Source: Micromonospora sp. M71_S20
GTDB lineage: Bacteria > Actinomycetota > Actinomycetes > Mycobacteriales > Micromonosporaceae
Reading direction: 5' to 3'
DNA length: 64,000 nucleotides
NCBI RefSeq assembly: GCF_003664255.1
Contig: NZ_RCCV01000002.1
Location: 622,501 to 686,500, forward strand
The notes under the pieces are model-generated. The model ran no database searches, was not told the origin of the DNA, and was given only the letters and a program-made list of their open reading frames with translations. The position numbers and the translations under genes are program-made. Positions 27,869-37,576 of this stretch are shown here, piece by piece; position 1 is the stretch's first letter; each line of letters opens with the position of its first letter.

Positions 27869-27982
27869 TCAGCCCTGGCGCTGCTTGTGGCGCGGGTCGG
27901 TGCAGATGACCATGACCCGGCCGTGCCGACGGATGACCCGGCACTTGTTGCAGATCCTCTTGACGCTCGGCTTGACCTTCAC
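27869..27982 (-). CDS. rpmJ: 50S ribosomal protein L36 (bL36), zinc-binding form
   Basis: 37-residue protein starting at a GTG (27980-27982): [19 protein letters not shown], then [18 protein letters not shown]. Cys11, Cys14, Cys27 and His33 are the zinc ligands, so this is the C+ version. It lies between infA and rpsM, the standard position. Confidence 0.96.
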   Translation of the reverse strand: MKVKPSVKRICNKCRVIRRHGRVMVICTDPRHKQRQG

Positions 27983-28075
27983 GGTTGCCTTACTTCCCAT
28001 CTGGCCCGACGACGCGCCGAGGCGCGACACCGGACGTCGAAGACGGACACGGGGACGTCCCGGCCGCCGTCAGGC

Positions 28076-28297
28076 TTACTTGTAGCGGTAGACGATGCGC
28101 CCGCGGGTCAGGTCGTACGGCGAGAGTTCGACGACGACCCGGTCCTCCGGCAGGATGCGGATGTAGTGCTGCCGCATCTTGCCGCTGATGTGAGCCAGCA
28201 CCTTGTGGCCGTTCGCGAGCTCCACCCGGAACATGGCGTTCGGCAGGGGCTCGATGACCCGACCCTCGATCTCGATGGCTCCGTCTTTTTTCGGCAT
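28076..28297 (-). CDS. infA: Translation initiation factor IF-1
   Basis: 73-residue OB-fold protein that occupies the ribosomal A site during initiation. [40 protein letters not shown] and [16 protein letters not shown] are nearly invariant. The ATG at 28295-28297 has GGAG 5 bases upstream. Confidence 0.98.
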   Translation of the reverse strand: MPKKDGAIEIEGRVIEPLPNAMFRVELANGHKVLAHISGKMRQHYIRILPEDRVVVELSPYDLTRGRIVYRYK

Positions 28298-28452
28298 GTA
28301 CTCCGCTGTCCTGACGTCGGTTACTCCGGACGGCCCACAACGTCTTACACGGGCCACCGATCAAGATCAGATTGCCCGCGCCAGCCGCGGCTCCGGCTCC
28401 CACCGAAGCGCAGGGTGGGCATGCCGGAGTGGACGCTGTGCGCCGATCAGAA

Positions 28453-28482
28453 AGTGTACGCCCGCCTGCGGGCCGTCGCCAA
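28453..28482 (-). promoter_or_regulatory. Promoter of infA-rpmJ
   Basis: On the minus strand TTGGCG (28477-28482), an 18-base spacer and TACACT (28453-28458). This is a good primary-sigma match and would start a leader of about 150 nt before infA. Confidence 0.65.
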
Positions 28483-28525
28483 ACCGGCCGGGAATCGGTG
28501 CGTCGAACCGGACGGAAAGGGCCAT

Positions 28526-29215
28526 TCAGACCTCGGCGTCGGCCCCGCCGCGCCGGCCTTCCGGCGGAGCCGCCGGCAGCTCCCGCTCCGCCCCGCGGCG
28601 GTCCTCCCCGGGGGCAGCCAGCTCGCGCTCCTGGTCCTGACGCTCCCCCTCGGCGGCCGGCAGTTCCCGCACCGGGTCCTGGCGCCCCTCCTCCGGGGCA
28701 GCCAGCTCGCGCTTCCGCGCCCGCTTCGCCCGGCGGCGCTCGCGCCGTCGCTCCCGCTGCTCGGCCTGCTGCCGCGGCTCCCCGCTGACGAGGCCGGCGA
28801 CCGTGCGCACCACGAGCACCCCTCCCCACGGCCCGGCCACCCAGACGGGCCAGAAGTAGAGCAGATCCGTGGAGAGCGCGGACGTCACCGCCCAGACGGT
28901 CACCACGATCGCGACCACCCGCAGGTACGGCAGCCAGACCTCGGCCAGCCACCGGGCCGTCACGGACGACGTCGCCGACGACCGGACAGCCTCCGGCGGC
29001 GACGGGACGGTCTCCGGGCGCGTGGCGAGCTCCGACGCCGCCGGAACGGCCGGCACCGGCAGGTCGACCACCAGCGCGTCCAGCTCGCCGTACGTGCGCG
29101 AGGCGTACGCCCGCTGCAACCGCTCGTCGTACTCGTGCAGGTCCAGCCGGCCCTCGTCGACGGCCACCCGCAGCCGCTCCGCCACCGCCTGGCGGTCGGC
29201 GTCGGCGGCCCGCAT
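28526..29215 (-). CDS. DUF1707 (SHOCT-like) domain membrane protein
   Basis: About 229 residues. It begins with the DUF1707 motif RAADADRQAVAERLRVAVDEGRLDLHEYDERL, then has two hydrophobic segments (VWLPYLRVVAIVVTVWAVTS and VWVAGPWGGVLVVRTVAGLV). The end is a highly charged tail in which a 28-residue unit (84-bp DNA period) occurs almost twice. The ATG at 29213-29215 places the domain at the start and has AGGGA 9 bases upstream; ATG 29233 and 29245 are alternatives. Function unknown; DUF1707 proteins are common in actinobacteria. Confidence 0.78.
   Translation of the reverse strand: MRAADADRQAVAERLRVAVDEGRLDLHEYDERLQRAYASRTYGELDALVVDLPVPAVPAASELATRPETVPSPPEAVRSSATSSVTARWLAEVWLPYLRVVAIVVTVWAVTSALSTDLLYFWPVWVAGPWGGVLVVRTVAGLVSGEPRQQAEQRERRRERRRAKRARKRELAAPEEGRQDPVRELPAAEGERQDQERELAAPGEDRRGAERELPAAPPEGRRGGADAEV
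28572..28716 (-). repeat. 84-bp direct repeat in the DUF1707 gene 3' end
   Basis: GCCGGCAGCTCCCGC at 28572 recurs at 28656 and GGGGCAGCCAGCTCGCGCT at 28611 recurs at 28695, a constant 84-base period. It encodes RELAAPEEGRQDPV-type units with about 1.8 copies. Confidence 0.8.
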
Positions 29216-29622
29216 CCCGTCGCGTCCCTGCATGCCCGCAAGCATGCCACCGCCCCACCAGCCGCTGCCCCTCCCGCCGCTCGGCGCCCGAGGCACGGGC
29301 GGAGCCTGGCCGGCGGCCGAGGCGGCGCGGCGTGCCGGGCCCGGACGCGACACCGGTCCGCGGCTCAGGCGGCCTCAGGCGAAGGCCGGGCCGACGGTCG
29401 AGGTCGCGCCGACGGTCGAGGTCGCGCCGACGGTCGAGGTCGTGTCGACGGTCGAGGTCGTGTCGCGTCGGAGCCGGACGTGTCGGGCCCGGCATCGTGC
29501 GCCGGGCACTCTGCCTCGGCCTCGGTGCCCGTCCGCCGCCCGGGCACCAGGGGGCGGCTGGTGCGCGCCTCAGCGGGTGGGAGGACGGCATGCGGGCGCC
29601 CGGCGGGACGCTGCCGCCGGGT
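29216..29622. other. Intergenic region with tandem repeats between map and the DUF1707 gene
   Basis: 407 bases without a supported gene. The middle holds four tandem 18-mers (29390-29461). The rest is GC-rich, with no clear promoter motif recognised. The short reading frames across it show repeat-driven low-complexity peptides only. Confidence 0.6.
29390..29461. repeat. 18-bp tandem repeat, four copies
   Basis: Units at 29390-29407 and 29408-29425 are identical (GCCGACGGTCGAGGTCGC); 29426-29443 and 29444-29461 differ by one or two bases. Each unit contains GACGGTCGAGGTC. Confidence 0.9.
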
Positions 29623-30474
29623 TCAGCGGGCCGGCGAGTCGGCGGGCTGCCGGGAGGTGACCAGCTCGCCCAGGCGGGCGCGCCCGCCGTCCGGCGCGGT
29701 CAGCACCCAGACGCCGTCCGGGAGCAGCGCCATCGTGTGCTCGACGTGCACCGCCATCGACCGGTCCCGGGTGATCACGGTCCAGCCGTCGGAGAGCTCC
29801 ACCGTCCGCGGCGAGCCCATCGTGATCATCGGCTCGATCGCCAGCGCCATGCCCGGCACCAGGCGCGGGCCCTTGCCCGGCCGCCCGTGGTTGAGCACGT
29901 GCGGGTCCTGGTGCATCTCGGTGCCGATGCCGTGCCCGCCGTAGCCGTCGACGATGCCGTACCGCCCGCCCTTGCGGACCGCGTCCTCCACGGCGTGCGA
30001 GATGTCGGTCAGCCGGCCCTTGCCGCTGGCCGCGCCGCGGGCGGCTGCGGCGATGCCCGCCCACATGGCGTCCTCGGCCACGGCGGCCATCTTCAGCAGC
30101 GCCGGTTCGACCTCGCCCACGCCGACGGTGATGGCGGCGTCGCCGTGCCAGCCGTCGAGCACCGCACCGCAGTCGATGGAGATCAGGTCGCCGTCGCGGA
30201 GCACCTGCTGCGCCGACGGGATGGCGTGCACGACCTGCTCGTTGACGGACGAGCAGATCGACGCGGGAAAGCCGTGGTAGCCCTTGAAGGAGGGGACGGC
30301 ACCGGCCTCGCGGATGGTCGACTCGGCGATCGCGTCCAGGTCGGCGGTGCTGACCCCGGGGGCGACCGCCTCCCGCATCCGACGCAGCGCCTCGGCGACC
30401 ACCAGCCCGGCGGCCCGCATCTTCTCGATCTGGTCAGGGGTCTTCAGCTGGATGTCCAGCTGGGGACGACGCAT
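29623..30474 (-). CDS. map: Methionine aminopeptidase, type I
   Basis: 283-residue metalloprotease removing the initiator Met from nascent proteins. The five metal ligands can be placed: Asp in ISIDCGAV, Asp in GWHGDAAIT, His in GYGGHGIG, Glu in AIEPM and Glu in VEHT. The ATG at 30472-30474 is chosen as the family-typical start, with AAAGGT upstream. It follows secY-adk, the usual order, behind a terminator-like hairpin. Confidence 0.96.
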   Translation of the reverse strand: MRRPQLDIQLKTPDQIEKMRAAGLVVAEALRRMREAVAPGVSTADLDAIAESTIREAGAVPSFKGYHGFPASICSSVNEQVVHAIPSAQQVLRDGDLISIDCGAVLDGWHGDAAITVGVGEVEPALLKMAAVAEDAMWAGIAAAARGAASGKGRLTDISHAVEDAVRKGGRYGIVDGYGGHGIGTEMHQDPHVLNHGRPGKGPRLVPGMALAIEPMITMGSPRTVELSDGWTVITRDRSMAVHVEHTMALLPDGVWVLTAPDGGRARLGELVTSRQPADSPAR

Positions 30475-30501
30475 GGAGCCGTTACCTTTCGTTGCCGATG
30501 C

Positions 30502-30538
30502 CGAAGAGCGGGGCACGTCAGACGTACCCCGCTCTTCG
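30502..30538 (-). terminator. Terminator-like hairpin between adk and map
   Basis: A 17-base stem with one mismatch (30502-30518 with 30522-30538) and 3-base loop, between the adk stop (30568) and the map start. Confidence 0.7.
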
Positions 30539-30567
30539 CACTCTATCCGCCGGAAACCGGCGGGACG

Positions 30568-31221
30568 TCAGCCGCCGTACGACCGCAGGGCGTCGATGGC
30601 GCGGACGGTGACGTCCTCCACCGGGCCGGTGGCGTCGATGCCCACCAGCTTGCCCTGGGCGCCGTAGTAGTCGACCAGCGGCGCGGTCTTGTCCGCGTAC
30701 TCGCGCAGGCGGGTGGCGATGGTCTCCGGCTTGTCGTCGTCGCGCTGGAACAGCTCGGCGCCGCACCGGTCGCAGATGCCCTCACGCGAGGTGGCGTCGA
30801 ACTCGACGTGCCAGATCTTGCCGCAGCCCCGGCAGGTACGCCGACCGGAGAGCCGCCGGATCACCTCGTCGTCGTCGACGACCAGCTCCAGCACCAGGTC
30901 CAGCGCGGTGCCCAGGTCGGCGAGGAGCTTGTCCAGCGCGGCGGCCTGCGGCGTCGTGCGCGGGAAGCCGTCGAGCAGGAAGCCCTCGGAGGCGTCCGGC
31001 TCGGCGAGCCGGTCCCGCACCATGTTGATGGTGACCTCGTCGGGCACCAGCTCGCCGGCGTCCATGTAGCGCTTCGCCTCGACGCCGAGCGGGGTGCCCT
31101 GCGAGACGTTCGACCGGAAGATGTCGCCGGTCGAGATCTTCGGAACCGAGAGGTGCGCGGCGATGAACTCGGCCTGCGTGCCCTTGCCCGCCCCCGGCGG
31201 GCCAACCAGAACGAGTCTCAT
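30568..31221 (-). CDS. adk: Adenylate kinase
   Basis: 217-residue enzyme balancing ATP, ADP and AMP. P-loop [19 protein letters not shown], and a long lid with four cysteines (CRGC and CDRC) for structural zinc, the Gram-positive type. Its ATG abuts the secY stop, so the two are co-translated. Confidence 0.97.
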   Translation of the reverse strand: MRLVLVGPPGAGKGTQAEFIAAHLSVPKISTGDIFRSNVSQGTPLGVEAKRYMDAGELVPDEVTINMVRDRLAEPDASEGFLLDGFPRTTPQAAALDKLLADLGTALDLVLELVVDDDEVIRRLSGRRTCRGCGKIWHVEFDATSREGICDRCGAELFQRDDDKPETIATRLREYADKTAPLVDYYGAQGKLVGIDATGPVEDVTVRAIDALRSYGG

Positions 31222-32550
31222 CTACCGCAGGAACCCTTCGTAGTTCCGCTGCATGAGTTGGCTCTCGATCTGCTTCGTGGTCTCCAGACCGACGCCGACC
31301 ATGATCAGCACAGCGGTGCCGCCGAACGGGAAGTTCAGGTACTGCTGCTTGTCCAGCCAGATGAAGAAGAAGTTCGGCAGGATCGAGATGATGCCCAGGT
31401 AGAGGGCGCCCGGCAGCGTGATCCGGCTGAGGATGAAGTCGAGGTAGTCGGCGGTCGGCTTGCCGGGGCGGATACCCGGCACGAAGCCGCCGTACTTCTT
31501 CATGTTGTCCGCGACCTCGGTCGGGTTGAACGTGATCGAGACGTAGAAGTACGTGAAGAAGATGATCAGCAGGAAGTAGACCGCGATGTAGATCGGGCTG
31601 GTCGGGTCCACCAGGTTGTTCTGGATCCACGCCTGCGTCTTGCCCGGGTTGTTCTGGTCGAAGAACTGCAGCGCCAGCTGGGGCAGGTAGAGCAGCGAGG
31701 AACCGAAGATGACGGGGATGACACCCGCCTGGTTGACCTTCAGCGGGATGTAGGTCGAGGTGCCGCCGTACATCCGCCGGCCGATCATGCGCTTGGCGTA
31801 CTGCACCGGGATCCGGCGCTGCGCCTGCTCGATGAAGGTGACGGCGGTGATGACCACCAGGACCAGCGCGATGACGAGCAGGAACTTGCCCCAGCCACCG
31901 GTCTGCTTGATCTGCCAGCCCTCGCTGGGGAGCCGGGCGGCGATCGAGGTGAAGATCAGGACGGACATGCCGTTGCCGACGCCCCGGTCGGTGATCAGCT
32001 CACCGAGCCACATCACCACGCCGGTGCCGGCGGTCATCGTCATGACCAGGAGGCTCAGCGTCAGCCAGTCCGGGATGCCGGTCCCCTCGGGGATGATCGG
32101 GAACTGGTCGCACTGGTTGTTGAAGAGCTGCCCGGAGCGGGCCAGCGCCACGAACGCCGACGCCTGGAGGACACCCAGGCCCAGGGTCAGGTAGCGGGTG
32201 TACTGGGTGATCTTCGCCTGGCCGGCCTGGCCCTCCTTGCGGAGCTGCTCCAGCCGGGGGATCACCACGGTCAGCAGCTGCAGGATGATCGACGCTGTGA
32301 TGTAGGGCATGATGCCCAGCGCGAAGACCGAGAGCTGCAGCAGCGCGCCGCCGGAGAAGAGGTTGAGCAGGTTCATCACGCCCGTGGAGCCGTTCTCCAT
32401 GGCGTCGATGCACTTCTGGACGTTGCCGTACGAGACGCCCGGGCTGGGCAGCGTCGCCCCGAGCCGGTAGACCGCGATGATGCCTACTGTGAACAGCAGC
32501 TTCTTGCGCAGGTCAGGCGTACGGAACGCACTGAGAAAGGCGGACAGCAA
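31222..32550 (-). CDS. secY: Preprotein translocase subunit SecY
   Basis: 442-residue channel protein with ten membrane segments. The family signatures GIMPYITASIILQLL and MSVLIFTSIAARLP are present, and the pore plug follows the second helix. It pairs with SecE (encoded at 62325). A 235-base leader region upstream contains a 7-bp hairpin (32665-32671 with 32676-32682) and the rplO terminator. Confidence 0.97.
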   Translation of the reverse strand: MLSAFLSAFRTPDLRKKLLFTVGIIAVYRLGATLPSPGVSYGNVQKCIDAMENGSTGVMNLLNLFSGGALLQLSVFALGIMPYITASIILQLLTVVIPRLEQLRKEGQAGQAKITQYTRYLTLGLGVLQASAFVALARSGQLFNNQCDQFPIIPEGTGIPDWLTLSLLVMTMTAGTGVVMWLGELITDRGVGNGMSVLIFTSIAARLPSEGWQIKQTGGWGKFLLVIALVLVVITAVTFIEQAQRRIPVQYAKRMIGRRMYGGTSTYIPLKVNQAGVIPVIFGSSLLYLPQLALQFFDQNNPGKTQAWIQNNLVDPTSPIYIAVYFLLIIFFTYFYVSITFNPTEVADNMKKYGGFVPGIRPGKPTADYLDFILSRITLPGALYLGIISILPNFFFIWLDKQQYLNFPFGGTAVLIMVGVGLETTKQIESQLMQRNYEGFLR

Positions 32551-32733
32551 CTTCTTCCTCCTGCGCGAGGCGGGCCGCCGGTGATCCCTGGCGGGGCGGG
32601 TTGGGTGCCGGGCGAGTGCCCGATATCCATGGCTGGGAAGGGACTCTAACAGCCCGATCCCCGTCCGGGCAGATGTGCCCGGCTACATAAACCGAATCCG
32701 ATGTTACCCGGCGCACACATGCCAGGCAGACCA

Positions 32734-32770
32734 TGGCGCCCGCCCAGTTGCGACAACTGAGCGGGCGCCA
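32734..32770 (-). terminator. Terminator after rplO (end of the S10/spc operon)
   Basis: A 16-base stem with one mismatch (32734-32749 with 32755-32770) and 5-base loop, 15 bases after the rplO stop. It separates the ribosomal genes from secY-adk. Confidence 0.75.
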
Positions 32771-32785
32771 CGGGTCGTGCAGCCC

Positions 32786-33229
32786 TTACAGCTCGGTGAC
32801 GGAGCCACCGGCGGCGGTGATCTTCTCCTTGGCCGACGCGCTGAACGCGTGCGCCGACACCTGGAGAGCGACCCCGCCCAGGTCCCCGGTGCCGAGGACC
32901 TTGACCGGGTGGCCCTTACGGACCGCGCCGGCCTCGACCAGCTCGAGCGGGCCGACCTGGCCGCCGTTCGGGAACAGCTCGGCGAGCCGGTCCAGGTTGA
33001 CCACCTGGAAGACCACCTTGAACTTGTTCTTGAAGCCCTTCATCTTCGGCAGGCGCATGTGGATGGGCATCTGCCCACCCTCGAACGCCGCCGAGATGTT
33101 CTTACGGGCCTTGGAGCCCTTGGTACCGCGACCGGCGGTCTTGCCCTTGGAGCCCTCACCGCGACCCACGCGGGTCTTCGCGGTCTTGGCACCGGGCGCC
33201 GGGCGCAGGTGGTGGACCTTGATCGTCAT
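32786..33229 (-). CDS. rplO: 50S ribosomal protein L15 (uL15)
   Basis: 147 residues. [20 protein letters not shown] and the Gly-rich [17 protein letters not shown] are typical; the C-terminal globular part ends [15 protein letters not shown]. Its start overlaps the rpmD stop (TAATG). Confidence 0.97.
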   Translation of the reverse strand: MTIKVHHLRPAPGAKTAKTRVGRGEGSKGKTAGRGTKGSKARKNISAAFEGGQMPIHMRLPKMKGFKNKFKVVFQVVNLDRLAELFPNGGQVGPLELVEAGAVRKGHPVKVLGTGDLGGVALQVSAHAFSASAKEKITAAGGSVTEL

Positions 33230-33411
33230 TACTCGACCTCCTCGACCTTCACGAGGTGGTTGACCGTGAAGATCATGCCGCGGATCTCCGGACGGTCCTC
33301 CTTGACCACCACGTCGTTGATCCGCTTGAGACCGAGCGAACGCAGCGAGTCACGCTGGTTCTGCTTGGTCCCGATCCCGGACCGGACCTGGGTGACCTTC
33401 AGGCGAGCCAT
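33229..33411 (-). CDS. rpmD: 50S ribosomal protein L30 (uL30)
   Basis: 60 residues: [20 protein letters not shown] and [20 protein letters not shown]. The ATG at 33409-33411 overlaps the rpsE stop (TGATG). Confidence 0.97.
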   Translation of the reverse strand: MARLKVTQVRSGIGTKQNQRDSLRSLGLKRINDVVVKEDRPEIRGMIFTVNHLVKVEEVE

Positions 33412-34025
33412 CAGGAAGCCACCCCCGCCCGCGACGCCAGCATGGCGGCCGGCGCGACGTCCTCGACCGGCAGGCCACGACGGGCGGCGACGGCCTCGGG
33501 CGACTCGAGCCCCTTCAGCGCCGCCACGGTGGCGTGCACGATGTTGATCGGGTTCGACGAACCGAGGCTCTTGGAGAGCACGTCGTGGATACCCGCGCAC
33601 TCCAGCACGGCACGCACCGGACCACCGGCGATGACACCCGTACCGGCGGAAGCCGGCTTGAGCAGCACCACACCGGCCGCGGCCTCACCCGTCACCGGGT
33701 GCGGGATCGACTGGGCGATCCGCGGCACCTTGAAGAAGTGCTTCTTGGCCTCCTCGACGCCCTTGGCGATCGCTGCGGGCACCTCCTTGGCCTTTCCGTA
33801 GCCCACACCGACGGTGCCGTCGCCGTCGCCCACGATCACCAGGGCGGTGAAGCTGAAGCGACGACCACCCTTCACGACCTTGGCGACGCGGTTGATCGCG
33901 ACGACCCGCTCGAGGTGCGGGGTCTTCTCGACGGGCGCGTTTCCGCGGCCGCCCTCACGGCGGTTGTCGCGGCGACCACCCTCGTTGCCACCGGACCCGC
34001 CGCCACGGCGCTGTTGACCTGGCAT
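33411..34025 (-). CDS. rpsE: 30S ribosomal protein S5 (uS5)
   Basis: 204 residues contributing to decoding fidelity. A Gly/Arg-rich N-terminal extension precedes the double-stranded RNA-binding domain ([20 protein letters not shown]) and [15 protein letters not shown]. Longer at the N-terminus than the 166-residue E. coli protein. Confidence 0.97.
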   Translation of the reverse strand: MPGQQRRGGGSGGNEGGRRDNRREGGRGNAPVEKTPHLERVVAINRVAKVVKGGRRFSFTALVIVGDGDGTVGVGYGKAKEVPAAIAKGVEEAKKHFFKVPRIAQSIPHPVTGEAAAGVVLLKPASAGTGVIAGGPVRAVLECAGIHDVLSKSLGSSNPINIVHATVAALKGLESPEAVAARRGLPVEDVAPAAMLASRAGVAS

Positions 34026-34058
34026 CAGCAGCCTTCCTTCTCTCTCGTGACGGGGTTT

Positions 34059-34448
34059 CTAGAACTCGAGCCCGGCTTCGCGGGCGGCGTCGGCAAGCGC
34101 GGCGACCCGCCCCGCGTACCGGTTGCCACCGCGGTCGAAGACGACCTTGGAGACGCCGGCGGCCTTGGCCCGCTCGGCGAGCAGGGCGCCGACCTTGCCG
34201 GCCAGGGCGCTCTTGTCGCCCTCCGCGCCCCGCAGCGAGGCGTCCAGGGTCGAGGCCGACGCCAGGGTGTGACCCTTGGTGTCGTCCACGATCTGGGCGA
34301 CGATGTGCCGCAGGGAGCGGGTGACCACGAGGCGGGGACGCTCGGCGGTGCCGCTGACGTTCTTGCGGACCCGGAAGTGCCGGCGCGCACGCCCGACGGC
34401 ACGCTTGGCGGCGACGCCGCGGCGGCGCTTGAGCAGCGTGGCGCTCAC
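34059..34448 (-). CDS. rplR: 50S ribosomal protein L18 (uL18)
   Basis: 129-residue 5S rRNA-binding protein: [19 protein letters not shown] and [20 protein letters not shown]. The ATG overlaps the rplF stop by four bases. Confidence 0.97.
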   Translation of the reverse strand: MSATLLKRRRGVAAKRAVGRARRHFRVRKNVSGTAERPRLVVTRSLRHIVAQIVDDTKGHTLASASTLDASLRGAEGDKSALAGKVGALLAERAKAAGVSKVVFDRGGNRYAGRVAALADAAREAGLEF

Positions 34449-34987
34449 TTCTTACCTGCCTTTCCAGCCTTGCGGCGGATGACCTCGCCCTGGTACTTCA
34501 CGCCCTTGCCCTTGTAGGGCTCCGGCGGGCGGATCTTCCGGATGTTGGCGGCAACCTCACCGACGAGCTGCTTGTCGATGCCGGCCACGTGGAACAGCGT
34601 CGGCTTCTCCACCGTGAAGGTGATGCCGGCGGGCGCCGCCACGTGCACCGGGTGCGAGAACCCGAGCGCGAACTCCAGGTCCTGACCCTTGGCGGTCACG
34701 CGGTAACCGGTGCCGGCGATCTCCAGGCTCTTGCGGTAGCCCTCGGTGACGCCGACGATCATGTTGGCGACCAGGGTACGGCTGAGGCCGTGCAGTTCCT
34801 TGGCCTTGCGCTCGTCGTTCGGGCGGTTGACGTTCAGCTGCCCGTCCTCGGCCCGGTCGATCGTGATCGGCTCGGCCAGGGTGTGCGAGAGCTCGCCCTT
34901 CGGGCCCTTGACCTTGACGGTCTGCCCGTCGATCGTGATGTCGACGCCGGCTGGCACCGGGATCGACTTACGTCCAATACGCGACAT
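34445..34987 (-). CDS. rplF: 50S ribosomal protein L6 (uL6)
   Basis: 180 residues with two similar domains: [20 protein letters not shown] at the start and the C-terminal [19 protein letters not shown] near the GTPase center. The ATG at 34985-34987 is the conserved start. Confidence 0.98.
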   Translation of the reverse strand: MSRIGRKSIPVPAGVDITIDGQTVKVKGPKGELSHTLAEPITIDRAEDGQLNVNRPNDERKAKELHGLSRTLVANMIVGVTEGYRKSLEIAGTGYRVTAKGQDLEFALGFSHPVHVAAPAGITFTVEKPTLFHVAGIDKQLVGEVAANIRKIRPPEPYKGKGVKYQGEVIRRKAGKAGKK

Positions 34988-35003
34988 TTCTACCTGTCTC
35001 CCG

Positions 35004-35411
35004 TTACCAGACGAAGGCGAGGACTTCCCCGCCAACGCTCCGCTTGCGGGCCTGCCGGTCGGTGAGCAGCCCCTGGGACGTCGAAATGATCGCCACGCCC
35101 AGCCCGCCGAGCACCCGCGGGAGCCCGTCCGACTTGGCGTAAACCCGCAGACCGGGCTTGGACACTCGCTTGATGCCGGCCAGGCTCCGCTCCCGGTTCT
35201 GGCCGTACTTCAGCTCGACGACCAGTCGCTTGCCGACGGCGCCCTCCTCGGGCTCCTCGACCGACCAGGTGGCGATGTAGCCCTCGGCCTTGAGGACCTC
35301 GGCGATGTTCGCCTTGATCTTCGAGTAGGGCATCGTCACCCGGTCGTGGTACGCCTGGTTGGCGTTACGCAGACGCGTGAGCATGTCTGCGATCGGGTCG
35401 GTCATCGTCAT
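35004..35411 (-). CDS. rpsH: 30S ribosomal protein S8 (uS8)
   Basis: 135-residue 16S-binding protein: [20 protein letters not shown] and the C-terminal [15 protein letters not shown]. The ATG at 35409-35411 (Met-Thr-Met-Thr-Asp) is used; the inner ATG at 35405 is possible. Confidence 0.97.
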   Translation of the reverse strand: MTMTDPIADMLTRLRNANQAYHDRVTMPYSKIKANIAEVLKAEGYIATWSVEEPEEGAVGKRLVVELKYGQNRERSLAGIKRVSKPGLRVYAKSDGLPRVLGGLGVAIISTSQGLLTDRQARKRSVGGEVLAFVW

Positions 35412-35496
35412 GGATTTCGTCAGCCTTTCTCGCCGGGGTTCCCGAGGCGATGCGCCCGGGCCTACGGCGAAGAGCAATACGTGATCGGTGCAAGGG

Positions 35497-35518
35497 GTCC
35501 CGGCCCGAAGGCCGGGAC
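35497..35518 (-). terminator. Hairpin between rpsN and rpsH
   Basis: An 8-bp GC stem (35497-35504 with 35511-35518) and 6-base loop in the 117-base rpsN-rpsH gap. Since transcription must continue, a processing or attenuation role is more likely than full termination. Confidence 0.45.
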
Positions 35519-35528
35519 GCGGTCGCCC

Positions 35529-35714
35529 TTACCAGGAAGCCTTGGACACGCCCGGCAGCTCACCGCGGTGGGCCATCTCCCGGATGCAGACCCGGCAGAG
35601 ACCGAACTTGCGGTAGACCGCCTTGGGACGCCCGCACCGCTGGCAGCGGGTGTACGCGCGAACCGAGAACTTCGGCTTCGCGGCCGCCTTGATGATCAGC
35701 GCCTTCTTGGCCAT
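35529..35714 (-). CDS. rpsN: 30S ribosomal protein S14 type Z (uS14)
   Basis: 61-residue zinc-ribbon version: [20 protein letters not shown] then [16 protein letters not shown], giving two CxxC pairs. The short type-Z form is the usual one in the spc operon of Gram-positives. Confidence 0.98.
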   Translation of the reverse strand: MAKKALIIKAAAKPKFSVRAYTRCQRCGRPKAVYRKFGLCRVCIREMAHRGELPGVSKASW

Positions 35715-35715
35715 C

Positions 35716-36285
35716 TCAGTTCTCCTTGAACGGGAAGCCCAGGAGCTTGAGCAGCGCCCGGCCCTCGTCGTCGGTCGTGGCGGTCGTGACCACCGTGATG
35801 TCCATGCCCCGCTGCCGATCGATCTTGTCCTGGTCGATCTCGTGGAACACCGACTGCTCGGTCAGACCGAACGTGTAGTTGCCGTGCCCGTCGAGCTTGC
35901 GCCCGTCCAGGCCCCGGAAGTCGCGGATACGCGGCAGCGCGATCGACAGCAGCCGGTCCAGGAACTCCCACATCCGGTCGCCGCGGAGGGTCACCTTCGC
36001 GCCGATCGGCATGCCCTCGCGGAGCTTGAACTGCGCGATGGACTTGGTCGCCCGCCGCACCTGCGGCTTCTGGCCGGTGATGGTGGCCAGGTCCCGGACG
36101 GCGCCGTCGATCAGCTTGGCGTCCCGGGCGGCCTCGCCGACACCCATGTTGACGACGATCTTGACCAGCCGCGGCACCTGCATGGGGTTGCCGTACTTGT
36201 GCTGCTCCTGCAGCTGCGCCACGATCTCGTTGCGGTACCGCTCCTTGAGGCGCGGCGTGGTCTTGGTTTCGGTAGCCGTGGTCAT
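35716..36285 (-). CDS. rplE: 50S ribosomal protein L5 (uL5)
   Basis: 189-residue 5S rRNA-binding protein: [40 protein letters not shown] and the C-terminal [20 protein letters not shown]. The ATG at 36283-36285 (TGATG overlap with the rplX stop) is preferred over the GTG at 36288. Confidence 0.98.
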   Translation of the reverse strand: MTTATETKTTPRLKERYRNEIVAQLQEQHKYGNPMQVPRLVKIVVNMGVGEAARDAKLIDGAVRDLATITGQKPQVRRATKSIAQFKLREGMPIGAKVTLRGDRMWEFLDRLLSIALPRIRDFRGLDGRKLDGHGNYTFGLTEQSVFHEIDQDKIDRQRGMDITVVTTATTDDEGRALLKLLGFPFKEN

Positions 36286-36605
36286 CACAGGTCCTTACCG
36301 GTGCTACGCGCGATGCGGACCTTCTGGCCGTTTTCGTCGATCCGGTAACCGACGCGGGTCGGCTTGCCGTCGGAGTCCAGGACCTGCACGTTCGAGACGT
36401 GGATCGGGGCCTCCTGGGTGACGATGCCACCGGTCTTGGCGCCACGCTGAGTGGTGCTGATGCGGGTGTGCTTCTTGACCCGGTTCACGCCCTCGACCAG
36501 GACCTTGTCCTGCCGCGGGTAGGCCGCGATGACCTTGCCCTTGGCACCCTTGTCCTTGCCGGCGATGACGACGACCGTGTCGCCCTTCTTGACCTTCACG
36601 GTCAC
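36285..36605 (-). CDS. rplX: 50S ribosomal protein L24 (uL24)
   Basis: 106-residue KOW-domain assembly initiator: [20 protein letters not shown] and [20 protein letters not shown]. The GTG at 36603-36605 overlaps the rplN stop by four bases. Confidence 0.97.
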   Translation of the reverse strand: MTVKVKKGDTVVVIAGKDKGAKGKVIAAYPRQDKVLVEGVNRVKKHTRISTTQRGAKTGGIVTQEAPIHVSNVQVLDSDGKPTRVGYRIDENGQKVRIARSTGKDL

Positions 36606-36970
36606 AACACCTCCGGCGCGAGGGAAATGATCTTCATGAACCGCTTGTCCCGCAGCTCCCGGCCCACCGGGCCGAAGATACGGGTACCGCGCGGGTCCCC
36701 GCCGTCCTTGATGATGACGGCGGCGTTCTCGTCGAAGCGGATGTACGAACCGTCCGGCCGCCGCCTCTCCTTGGCGGTGCGAACGACGACGGCCTTGACG
36801 ACGTCGCCCTTCTTCACACCGGCACCTGGGATCGCGTCCTTGACGGTGGCCACGATGACGTCGCCGATGCTCGCGTAGCGCCGACCGGAGCCACCGAGAA
36901 CCCGGATGCACAGGATCTCCCGGGCACCCGTGTTGTCGGCGACGCGCAGTCGCGACTCCTGCTGAATCAC
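36602..36970 (-). CDS. rplN: 50S ribosomal protein L14 (uL14)
   Basis: 122 residues: [20 protein letters not shown] and [23 protein letters not shown] start. A 97-base gap with a hairpin separates it from rpsQ. Confidence 0.98.
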   Translation of the reverse strand: MIQQESRLRVADNTGAREILCIRVLGGSGRRYASIGDVIVATVKDAIPGAGVKKGDVVKAVVVRTAKERRRPDGSYIRFDENAAVIIKDGGDPRGTRIFGPVGRELRDKRFMKIISLAPEVL

Positions 36971-36994
36971 GTCTATCTCCTATGTCTGCCGGTT

Positions 36995-37019
36995 CTCCGG
37001 CCGCGCACGGCGGCCGGAG
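36995..37019 (-). terminator. Hairpin between rpsQ and rplN
   Basis: A 9-bp stem (36995-37003 with 37011-37019) and 7-base loop in the rpsQ-rplN gap, which is the traditional S10/spc operon boundary. Partial termination or processing is likely. Confidence 0.5.
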
Positions 37020-37067
37020 CCTGGCGGAACCCGCGCCCGACTGACGCCGGGCGAGCTCGAGCCTTCG

Positions 37068-37343
37068 CTACTTGGCCTTTTCCAGGATCTCCACGAGCCG
37101 CCACCGCTTCGTGGCGGACAGCGGCCGGGTCTCCATGATCATGACCCGGTCGCCGATGCCGGCGGTGTTCTGCTCGTCGTGCACCTTCAACTTGCGCGTA
37201 CGGCGCATGATCTTGCCGTACAGCGCGTGCTTGACCCGGTCCTCGACCTCGACGACGACGGTCTTTTCCATCTTGTCGCTGACCACGAGGCCCTCACGCA
37301 CCTTGCGGCGGGCCCGCGCGGCGGCGGTGGTGTTCTCGCTCAT
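37068..37343 (-). CDS. rpsQ: 30S ribosomal protein S17 (uS17)
   Basis: 91 residues: [20 protein letters not shown] and [20 protein letters not shown]. The ATG overlaps the rpmC stop by four bases. Confidence 0.97.
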   Translation of the reverse strand: MSENTTAAARARRKVREGLVVSDKMEKTVVVEVEDRVKHALYGKIMRRTRKLKVHDEQNTAGIGDRVMIMETRPLSATKRWRLVEILEKAK

Positions 37344-37576
37344 GATGCAGTCACCTCAGTCGGCGCGGCCGAGAGACCCAGCTCGCGCTCACGCATGATC
37401 GTGTAGATCCGGGCGATCTCCCGACGGATGACCTGCAGCCGCCGGTTGTTGTCCAGCTGGCCGGTCGCGGCCTGCACGCGGAGGTTGAACAGCTCCGCCT
37501 TGGCCTCGCGCAGCTTCGTGACCAGCTCCTCCTCGGAGAGCTCACGCAGCTCGGAGGCCTTAACGCCCGCTGCCAT
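37340..37576 (-). CDS. rpmC: 50S ribosomal protein L29 (uL29)
   Basis: 78-residue coiled-coil protein at the tunnel exit: [20 protein letters not shown] and [20 protein letters not shown]. Somewhat longer at the C-terminus than the 63-residue E. coli form. Start overlaps the rplP stop. Confidence 0.97.
   Translation of the reverse strand: MAAGVKASELRELSEEELVTKLREAKAELFNLRVQAATGQLDNNRRLQVIRREIARIYTIMRERELGLSAAPTEVTAS

Noticed and set aside
29390..29461. CRISPR array
   Set aside because: Contiguous 18-bp tandem units without spacers; no cas genes in the window.
30485..30785. Alternative short frames between map and adk
   Set aside because: Shadows of adk; the gap itself is 93 bases and contains only a terminator hairpin.
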